DNA from: Mycobacterium aquaticum
GTDB taxonomy: Bacteria; Actinomycetota; Actinomycetes; Mycobacteriales; Mycobacteriaceae
Direction: 5' to 3'
Length of the DNA stretch: 64,000 bases
Assembly (NCBI RefSeq): GCF_002086485.1
Contig: NZ_MVHF01000009.1
Coordinates: 1-64,000 of the forward strand
The notes beneath the pieces are model-generated. The model worked only from the letters and a program-made list of their open reading frames with translations. It did not search any database and was not told the origin of the DNA. Shown in pieces: positions 57,632 through 64,000 of the stretch; the first letter of the stretch is position 1, and each line of letters opens with the position of its first letter. The position numbers were made by a program, and so were the translations under genes.

Positions 57632-59455
57632 ATGAGTGGACGCACCCGAGACGCGCAACGGGTATTCGACGCCGGGGTTCTCTCGCTGGGAATTCCCATC
57701 AACGGTGTCGAGGCGGACCGCGACATCGACTACGCGAGACTCGCGTTCGCCCGGGCCACCGAATACGACCCCGACATGTGCGACGCCTGGCTCGGCCGGG
57801 TCGCCGCAGGCGAATCCAGTCCCGAGATCATCTACCACCTCTACCGCACCAGCACGCTGACCCTGTTTCGGGAGCAGCGCAGGCTCGGGCTGCCCGGCCG
57901 GGCGCTGGCCGGCCGGTTTCAGACCAACCTCTACATCGATTACGACCTGAGCTCGTTCACCGAGATCTGGCTGGCCTACGCCGCGAGCATGATCGCCGGC
58001 CAAGACTACAGCGAAGCCGAGCGAACACTCGACGAGCTGGACCGCATCCGCACCAGGATGCCCGGCGGTGACGCCAACTCCACCGAGATCTGCACCTACA
58101 TCCGCGGTGTCCTGCACTTCCTGACCCAGCGGTGGCCCGACGTCCTTGTCGCCCTGGCGAATTCGTCAAGCTTCACTGACGAGTTCATCGGGGCCGGCGC
58201 CAACATGATGGTGGGCAGCGCCTGTGCGCAGCTGGGCTTGTTCGGCGAAGCGCTGCGCCGGCTCGAGCTCGCCGCGGCCGGTCCGATTCCTGCCGCACGG
58301 CAAGCCTCCGAATTCTGCCGCGCACTCACCTTGCGCGAGATGGGACGTGAGGACGATGCCAGGGCGGTGTTCGAACGGATCTACAGCGAGGATCCGAGTT
58401 TCACCGCGAACATCGCCGCGCTGCGCGACCCGAAGTACCGGCTCGTCATCACCGACCAGGAGACCATCGACTCGCGCACCGACAGGTGGGACCCGAGGTC
58501 GGCGCGCACCCGCGTCGAGATCGCCGAAGCGGACGCCGCCGACCGCCACGACGACTACCTGCGCCAGGCCCAGGAGGAACTCGACCGCCAGGTGGGGCTG
58601 GCCGAGGTGAAGACACAGGTCGCCAAACTGCGGTCGACGGCGAAACTGGCGAAAGTCCGGGAAGACAAGGGTCTGAGTTCGGTCCCGCGCAGCCTGCACC
58701 TCGCCTTCACCGGCCCGCCCGGCACGGGCAAGACCACCATCGCCCGTGTGATCGCCAAGATCTATTGCGGGTTGGGCTTGTTGAAGACCTCCTCGGTGGT
58801 CGAGGCCACACGCGCCGACTTCGTCGGTCAGCACCTCGGCAGCACCGCCATCAAGACCTCCGAACTCATCGATCGGGCGCTGGACGGGGTGCTGTTCATC
58901 GACGAGGCGTACACCCTGATCCAGTCCGGTCTGGCAGGCGGTGACGCGTTCGGCCGGGAGGCCGTCGACACGCTGCTGGCCAGGATGGAGGATGACCGCG
59001 ACCGGCTGGTCGTCATCATCGCCGGCTACGACCGCGAGATCGATCGCTTCCTCGCGTCCAACGAGGGTCTGGCGTCCCGCTTTTCCCGCCGGATCCGATT
59101 CAACTCGTACACCGCAGGCGAGTTGGGCGACATCGCCCAGATGATCGCCAAGGCCCGTGACTCCGAACTCACCGGCGACGCCTACCAGGAGCTGATCCTG
59201 ATCTGCCGCCAGTTGTGTGAGACCGAAGCGATCGACCAGACCGGAGTGGCCCGGCCCGCCATCGACATCGCAGGCAACGGTCGCTTCATCCGTAACGTCG
59301 TCGAATCCGCAGAGGAGGAGCGGGCATTCCGGCTCAGCGAGGATCCCGACGTGGATCTCGACGCCTTGAGTGAGGACCTGCTGATGCGGATCGAACTCGC
59401 AGACATGCGGGCGGCGTTGAAGAACGTGCTCGAGATGCACAAGGCCGGCGCATGA
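57632..59455 (+). CDS. eccA: ESX cytosolic AAA+ ATPase EccA
   Basis: A 607-residue CbxX/CfqX-type AAA+ protein. The N-terminal half (about 1-280) is a TPR-like domain known to contact substrates or chaperones. The C-terminal half is the ATPase, with Walker A GPPGTGKTT at 361-369, Walker B FIDEAY (D424, E425) and an arginine region near GLASRFSRRI. EccA is thought to release EspG from PE-PPE cargo. The ATG at 57632 lies 22 bp after the EspI-like stop, and the end overlaps the second EspI-like gene (ATGA). Confidence 0.94.
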   Translation: MSGRTRDAQRVFDAGVLSLGIPINGVEADRDIDYARLAFARATEYDPDMCDAWLGRVAAGESSPEIIYHLYRTSTLTLFREQRRLGLPGRALAGRFQTNLYIDYDLSSFTEIWLAYAASMIAGQDYSEAERTLDELDRIRTRMPGGDANSTEICTYIRGVLHFLTQRWPDVLVALANSSSFTDEFIGAGANMMVGSACAQLGLFGEALRRLELAAAGPIPAARQASEFCRALTLREMGREDDARAVFERIYSEDPSFTANIAALRDPKYRLVITDQETIDSRTDRWDPRSARTRVEIAEADAADRHDDYLRQAQEELDRQVGLAEVKTQVAKLRSTAKLAKVREDKGLSSVPRSLHLAFTGPPGTGKTTIARVIAKIYCGLGLLKTSSVVEATRADFVGQHLGSTAIKTSELIDRALDGVLFIDEAYTLIQSGLAGGDAFGREAVDTLLARMEDDRDRLVVIIAGYDREIDRFLASNEGLASRFSRRIRFNSYTAGELGDIAQMIAKARDSELTGDAYQELILICRQLCETEAIDQTGVARPAIDIAGNGRFIRNVVESAEEERAFRLSEDPDVDLDALSEDLLMRIELADMRAALKNVLEMHKAGA

Positions 59456-60600
59456 CCCACGAATACGACGACCCGACCCGGCTGATCCCGCGCAACCTCG
59501 AGCAGGCGGGCACGTTCAGTCCCGACGACCCGACGCAGTTCATCGTCCGGCCCGTCGGCCCACCAGCCCGTTACACGCCTGTGCCGCCGGTCCCGTTGCA
59601 GACGCCGTTTGTCACTGGACACCATCCAGGCGCGATGGTCGGCCAACCGGTCGTGCCGGGCCCGGAGCACCTGCGGTTGATTGCGCCCGTGCAGCGGCGG
59701 CCGACGCGCGGGTGGCGCAAGTTGGTGTACGCGTTGACCGGCGGGGCGATCAATCCGGGTGAATCTCCCTATGAACGTAACCGGCGTGCTCTGGTCGCCC
59801 GGGTCAACCGGCAGGTACGCGGGGATTACCGGATCGCGGTCCTGTCACTGAAGGGCGGAGTCGGCAAGACCACCACCACCGTCGCGCTGGGTGCGACGCT
59901 GGCGTCGGTGCGTGGGGACAGGGTGATCGCGGTCGATGCCAACCCGGACTTCGGGACGTTGGCTCAGCGTGGGCCGGATCAGACCAGGGCCACGGTGCGC
60001 GATCTGTTGGCCGACACGTCAATCCGGCGGTACTCCGATGTGCGGGCATACACCTCGCAGAGTGAGAGCCGACTGGAGATCATGGCCTCCGAACGCGATC
60101 CCGCCGCCTCCGAGGCGTTCTCCGAAGATGACTACCGCCAGGTGATTTCGCTGCTGCAGCGCTTCTACAACATCATCCTCACCGACTGCGGTACGGGGCT
60201 CATGCATTCGGCGATGACGGGGGTTCTCGACGAGGCCAACGCCATCATCCTGGTGACGTCACCGGCCATGGACGGGGCCCGCAGCGCGTCGGCCACCCTG
60301 GACTGGCTGGCCCACCAGGGCTACGAACGCCTCGTCGCCAATGCGGTGGTCGTGGTCAGCTCCGCGCGCCCGGGCGCCACGTCGATGGATATCGAGCAGC
60401 TGATGCAATATTTCCAAAGTCGTTCACGTGCTGTTCATTTCATCCCGTTCGACGATCACCTGGCCGAAGGCTCCGAAGTGGTTCTGAGCTTGATGAATCG
60501 CAAGACGCAGGACGCGTTCATCGAGTTGGCGGCGACGGTGGCCGACGCGTTCAGCTATCGCGATCATGGCCAGTTCGTCCCGATCACCCCAGCCAGATGA
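59452..60600 (+). CDS. EspI-like ParA/MinD-type ATPase, second copy
   Basis: A 382-residue paralogue of the protein encoded at 56227. The ATPase domain has KGGVGKTTT at 134-142, VDANPDFGTLAQR and LTDCGTGLMHSAM, and by eye is more than half identical to the first copy. The N-terminal Pro-rich part is about 85 residues shorter. It begins inside the eccA stop (ATGA). A tandem duplication around eccA is the likely origin. Whether the two form a heterodimer is unknown. Confidence 0.86.
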   Translation: MTHEYDDPTRLIPRNLEQAGTFSPDDPTQFIVRPVGPPARYTPVPPVPLQTPFVTGHHPGAMVGQPVVPGPEHLRLIAPVQRRPTRGWRKLVYALTGGAINPGESPYERNRRALVARVNRQVRGDYRIAVLSLKGGVGKTTTTVALGATLASVRGDRVIAVDANPDFGTLAQRGPDQTRATVRDLLADTSIRRYSDVRAYTSQSESRLEIMASERDPAASEAFSEDDYRQVISLLQRFYNIILTDCGTGLMHSAMTGVLDEANAIILVTSPAMDGARSASATLDWLAHQGYERLVANAVVVVSSARPGATSMDIEQLMQYFQSRSRAVHFIPFDDHLAEGSEVVLSLMNRKTQDAFIELAATVADAFSYRDHGQFVPITPAR

Positions 60601-60704
60601 TGCACTGGAAGCGCTGCGACTGTTGCACGCCAAAAGAATCGGAGACTACAGTCTTCGCTAGCGCTGTGCCGGGCGATCCCGCCGCGACCGTCCGAAGACC
60701 AACC

Positions 60705-60731
60705 CAACTCAGTACCAATTCAACTCGGTAG
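60705..60731. promoter_or_regulatory. Direct repeat upstream of the EspC-like gene
   Basis: CAACTCAGTAC (60705-60715) is repeated as CAACTCGGTAG (60721-60731), 9 of 11 matching, with a 16-bp period. The second copy is 9 bp before the GTG at 60741. The first copy is shared with the region upstream of the first EspI-like gene. Possible operator or promoter element. Confidence 0.35.
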
Positions 60732-60740
60732 GGGTCAGCT

Positions 60741-61058
60741 GTGACGTTGAAAGCGGATCTGGATCAAATGCGCACGGTCGCCGGGCATCTGGCGACGTTG
60801 GGTGCCGAGGTGACCGGGCTGAAATTCGGGCCCATGATGATGGGCACCGATTCAGCGGCACTGCAATCCGTCGGTGCCATGCAGCACATCCAGTACGACG
60901 TCCTCAACACCACGTTGATCCCGTCGTTCTCGGAGCGTCTCTCGGAGACGGGCGAGATCATGGTCAACTGCGCGGACAAGTTCAAGAACGCCGACGACAC
61001 CAAGACCCTGGACATGGTGACCATGTTCACCAACGCCACCGGCAATTGGGGTGAATGA
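60741..61058 (+). CDS. EspC-like type VII secretion target
   Basis: A 105-residue helical protein (LKADLDQMRTVAGHLATLG ... IPSFSERLSETGEIMVNCADKFKNADD). Size and the two-helix pattern fit the EspC-type 'type VII secretion target' family rather than a WXG100, since the turn has no WXG. GTG start at 60741. It overlaps the next gene by 4 bp (ATGA), the usual arrangement for a small partner or targeting subunit and its large secreted protein. Confidence 0.7.
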   Translation: MTLKADLDQMRTVAGHLATLGAEVTGLKFGPMMMGTDSAALQSVGAMQHIQYDVLNTTLIPSFSERLSETGEIMVNCADKFKNADDTKTLDMVTMFTNATGNWGE

Positions 61059-63352
61059 CAGTGGGATTCACCAAATCCCAGGTCCAGAACATGGACCCCA
61101 ACGTCGTTTCCAATATCGCGGCGGGCTGGGACAAGCTCGGTACGACGCTCGAGCAGAAGTTCGACTCGTATGTGTCCCTGGTGAAAAACACTGCCAGCGG
61201 CGGCTATTGGGAGGGTAAGGCGGCCGAGGCCGCGCAGAACCGGGCCGGCGACGACCGCAAGGTCGCCGTGAAGCTCGTCGACGAGTTGCAGGGTGCGGCC
61301 AAGACCGCGCGCGGCGTCGCCACCGACATCGGCACGGCCCGCACCAATGTGCTCAACAAGGTCGTCACCATCTCGGGGCAGCAGTTCACCGTCGGGGACA
61401 ACTGGTCGGTGACCGACACCTCCGGCATCAAGGACACCGGGCAGCGCGCCGCGCTGGCCCGGCAATACGCCGGTGAGCTGACCACCCTGGTCAACGCGTT
61501 GGTCACGGCCGATTCCAACGGAGCCAAGACCATCAACGGGCTGGCCGCCAACCTGATCGCGAAGTTCACCAATCCGGCGTCGCTCAGCGGCCAGCAGGGC
61601 ACCTCCGATGGTCAGGCCTTGCAGAGTGGGAAGATCCCGCCGGATGTGCTGCAGCGCCTCAAGGAAGCGGGCTCGCTGACTCCCGAGCAGCTCAAGGCGT
61701 TGCAATCCGGTGAGCCCGTGGACATTCCGGCGTCGCAGATGGAATACATAAACGCCCTGATGCGCTCCCTGGACGGCAAGTCACCCGAAGACATCGAGAA
61801 GCTGCTCAACTCGCTGCCCACCGATGCCCGCACGGGCATGGCCAACACGTTCCAGATCGCCTCCAACGGTCGCGTGACAGCGTCGGTCGAAGGCAACGTC
61901 GATGTCCCGACCAACGGCGGTTTCAACCTGCTGCCGCAGAAGATGCGCGACTCGTTGACCCGTAAAGACCTGGTGCAGTACGGATCCACCATGGCGGGCA
62001 CCCAGAGCACCGGGTTCCCGATTCTCTTCAACACCATCAACGTCAACGGCGTCGGCACCAACCAGGCCATCGCCCGGATCGCGGGGATGGGCGACGCCAA
62101 CATGCGGGCCGGCTCGAGCCTCGACGGCAAGGTCATGGATGTCGCGGGCCAGTATCTCGACGCGCAGGTGCGGGCAGAGACCGGTCCGAAGGACACGACG
62201 ATGTTCTCCATCGACGGCCATGGCGCCGACCCGAAGAAGGAGCAGATCACCGAGCAGATGTTCCATTCGGTCGGCGACGACAAGTTCGCCGTCGCTGCGG
62301 CCATGAGCGATCCGCACACCGGTCAGCGGTTGGTCGGCGACATCTTCCAGCACGAGTGGCCCGACAACGGCAAGACGGTCTCCGAGTTGTTCCACACCAC
62401 CGCCGACGATGCCGTCGCCAAGCCGGGTGACCCGGTGGACACCAAGAATGCGCAGCTGCACGGCCAAATCGCCGAAGCCACAGCCGATTACATGGCCGAT
62501 CACAAGAAGGACCTGCTGCGGGTCCCCGGCTATCAGGACAAGATGTCGGCCGGTCAGCTCAATCCCGATCTGATGCGCAACCTCGCCGACGATCTGGCGC
62601 CGTACTACAGCACCTTCGCCGGCGCCGAAACCATCCCCGGGGTCCATCATTTCGACCATAAGAGCCAGTTGGCCAACATGTACGCGGTGCTGGCCAGCGA
62701 TCCCGAGGCGGGCGTGAAGGCTGCGAGTTACACCTACGCGCAGGAGAACGCGCTCGCCGCGCAGTACGGCAGCGGCAACGGCGTGAGCACCTACGGTCAG
62801 CTCGCGGGGCAGATGCACAGCGCCGTGGTCGACGGGACGCTCGATGCGAAGACGACCATGGGTCAGAACGACGTCTACAACGCGCAGTGGCAGTACGCGG
62901 TGAACTCGGCGAACTTCGACACCGCGAAATCGGTGGCCACCACGGCATTTGACGCGGCCGGTATGAAACCGGGCAAGTGGGCCGTCGACATCATCGCCCC
63001 GCAGGCCAAGCTGGCGCTGATGGGCATCGTCGACCAGCAGGCCGTGACCAACCCCCAGAACGGCGTGCCGTACCAGCATGCGACCAACGAGGTCGACTCG
63101 AGCGTGACGATGCAGAACGTGCTCAACGGACTCGAGAGCAAGGATCCCGCCGTGGTCAATGATCCGGCGCTCGCGTCGCTGCGGGAGACCGAGCCCGACG
63201 GTGATGTGCACCTTGTGGTCCAGGGTTTGACCGAACAGGAACTGCTCAAGGATCGGTTGAAGGCCGCTTACGGCATCGACCTGGAGCAATGGACCAACGA
63301 GTACGACGTCGGGGCGCGCGCCGGAGTGATCCAGAGCAAGTCGGGCAAGTAA
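61055..63352 (+). CDS. Large WXG-bearing secreted protein, candidate ESX effector
   Basis: A 765-residue protein. Residues about 1-180 are helical with YWEG at 51-54, a WXG-type hairpin. The rest (about 190-765) is hydrophilic and mostly helical, without signal peptide or membrane helix, and resembles the 'TPR-repeat-region' proteins of mycobacteria that follow an EspC-like gene. An internal HGAD/HGQ-type region and HHFDHKSQ (about 530-540) are rich in His and Asp but no known catalytic motif is recognised. Probably exported with the preceding EspC-like protein. An in-frame GTG at 61061 is an alternative start. Confidence 0.75.
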   Translation: MTVGFTKSQVQNMDPNVVSNIAAGWDKLGTTLEQKFDSYVSLVKNTASGGYWEGKAAEAAQNRAGDDRKVAVKLVDELQGAAKTARGVATDIGTARTNVLNKVVTISGQQFTVGDNWSVTDTSGIKDTGQRAALARQYAGELTTLVNALVTADSNGAKTINGLAANLIAKFTNPASLSGQQGTSDGQALQSGKIPPDVLQRLKEAGSLTPEQLKALQSGEPVDIPASQMEYINALMRSLDGKSPEDIEKLLNSLPTDARTGMANTFQIASNGRVTASVEGNVDVPTNGGFNLLPQKMRDSLTRKDLVQYGSTMAGTQSTGFPILFNTINVNGVGTNQAIARIAGMGDANMRAGSSLDGKVMDVAGQYLDAQVRAETGPKDTTMFSIDGHGADPKKEQITEQMFHSVGDDKFAVAAAMSDPHTGQRLVGDIFQHEWPDNGKTVSELFHTTADDAVAKPGDPVDTKNAQLHGQIAEATADYMADHKKDLLRVPGYQDKMSAGQLNPDLMRNLADDLAPYYSTFAGAETIPGVHHFDHKSQLANMYAVLASDPEAGVKAASYTYAQENALAAQYGSGNGVSTYGQLAGQMHSAVVDGTLDAKTTMGQNDVYNAQWQYAVNSANFDTAKSVATTAFDAAGMKPGKWAVDIIAPQAKLALMGIVDQQAVTNPQNGVPYQHATNEVDSSVTMQNVLNGLESKDPAVVNDPALASLRETEPDGDVHLVVQGLTEQELLKDRLKAAYGIDLEQWTNEYDVGARAGVIQSKSGK

Positions 63353-63395
63353 CCCAGGCGTGACAGATCGGGCCGATTTCGTTACGGTCCGCGGT

Positions 63396-64000
63396 ATGAC
63401 TCGAGTGTCGTTGATCACAGGTGGTGCGGGCGGTATGGGCACTGCCACGGCCAAGGTCGTCGGCCGCGACCACGCCGTCGTCCTGTGCGATGTGCGGCAG
63501 GACAGGCTCGACACCGCGCTGGCTCAGCTCGGTGAGCTCGGGATCGTCGCGACCGCCGTCAACTGCGATGTCACCGATCGGCAGGCGGTGGACGAGCTCT
63601 TCGACACCGCCTCCGGGTTGGGCGCCGTCACCTCGGTGATCCACGCCGCAGGCGTCAGCCCCAGCATGGGCGACGGGGACTACGTGATGCGGACCAATGC
63701 GCTCGGCACGGTCAACGTCAACGAGGTGTTTTACGCTGCCGCTCGCGAGGGCGCCGCGATCGTCAACGTGGCGTCGATGGCAGCGCATCTGCTGCCCGAG
63801 GAACTGATCCCGACCGGGCAGTTCCCGCTGGCCCTGCGCGACGACGAGGCGTTCATGAGCGGCATGGCTGCCGCATGCGGGATCGGCGGTGAGCAGGCCC
63901 GCTCCGGGCTGGCCTACGCCATCAGCAAGAACTTCGTGAAGTGGTACAGCTCGTCGCAGGCCGAGCGGTTCAACGCCCGGGGGTTGCGCATCGTCTCGGT
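63396..64000 (+). CDS. Short-chain dehydrogenase/reductase (partial)
   Basis: The first 201 residues of an SDR; the gene runs off the right edge. The NAD(P)-binding TGGAGGMG is at residues 8-15, DVTD and HAAGVS (the NNAG-like position) follow, and the catalytic YAISK is at about residues 175-179. A long insert lies between the catalytic serine (ASMAAH) and YxxxK. It probably does not belong to the secretion system: it starts 43 bp after the WXG protein gene. Substrate is unknown. Confidence 0.88.
   Translation, partial: MTRVSLITGGAGGMGTATAKVVGRDHAVVLCDVRQDRLDTALAQLGELGIVATAVNCDVTDRQAVDELFDTASGLGAVTSVIHAAGVSPSMGDGDYVMRTNALGTVNVNEVFYAAAREGAAIVNVASMAAHLLPEELIPTGQFPLALRDDEAFMSGMAAACGIGGEQARSGLAYAISKNFVKWYSSSQAERFNARGLRIVS

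Noticed and set aside
61781..63514. 577-residue minus-strand open frame
   Set aside because: It is the antisense of the 765-residue ESX protein gene, with composition (Arg, Val, His-rich) of a shadow frame.

Overview
This is a high-GC actinobacterial chromosome segment spanning the replication origin. Gene content and order match Mycobacterium: a MurJ with a pseudokinase, sigM and its anti-sigma factor, trxB-trxC, cwlM, parB-parA-rsmG-jag-yidC-yidD-rnpA-rpmH, dnaA-oriC-dnaN-gnd-recF-dciA-gyrB, and a type VII secretion (ESX) locus. Homologues of M. tuberculosis Rv0036c-Rv0040c directly next to Rv3906c/pcnA recall the arrangement I remember from fast-growing species such as M. smegmatis. A rapid-growing non-tuberculous mycobacterium is therefore likely; this is inference.

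Region 1 (1-16.5 kb) is conserved housekeeping. It holds the tail of an Mtc28-like protein, a small membrane protein, YqgE, an MFS transporter, a DinB-fold protein, a DxDGDG-repeat protein, PcnA, MutT4, a DUF6049-like exoprotein, MurJ, SigM/RsmA, TrxB/TrxC (behind a clear SigH-type promoter) and CwlM.

Region 2 (16.5-22.9 kb) is an accessory island between cwlM and the Rv3916c homologue, which are neighbours in M. tuberculosis. One arm is a Ser/Thr kinase whose ectodomain is a family-3 amino-acid-type solute-binding domain, coupled by ATGA to an EmbR/AfsR-type regulator (winged helix, BTAD, FHA). The divergent arm encodes a 42-residue cationic peptide built of 15-residue repeats, a TPR protein and an MFS exporter. 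The shared intergenic region carries an 11-bp-period direct repeat typical of SARP operators and a palindrome. I read this as a candidate undescribed ligand-kinase-regulator-peptide export module.

Region 3 (22.9-38 kb) is the origin. parABS has two perfect 16-bp parS palindromes and one degenerate site. The rnpA/rpmH block, dnaA, a roughly 600-bp oriC with DnaA-box-like sites and an AT-rich stretch, then dnaN, gnd, recF, dciA and gyrB follow.

Region 4 (38-63.4 kb) is a full ESX locus placed immediately after gyrB, where gyrA is normally found; gyrA is not in the window. It has EccA, EccB, EccC (fused, three ATPase domains), EccE, MycP and EspG. Unusually it has two different EccD proteins and two paralogous EspI-like ATPases. 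Candidate substrates are an Esx pair (one with YEG in place of WXG), a PE/PPE-like pair, an EspE/EspF-like pair, and an EspC-like protein ATGA-coupled to a 765-residue WXG-bearing protein. The mix of ESX-1-like accessories with ESX-2-like core organisation fits neither subtype as I know them. The window ends inside a short-chain dehydrogenase gene. No tRNA, rRNA, CRISPR array or insertion sequence was seen.
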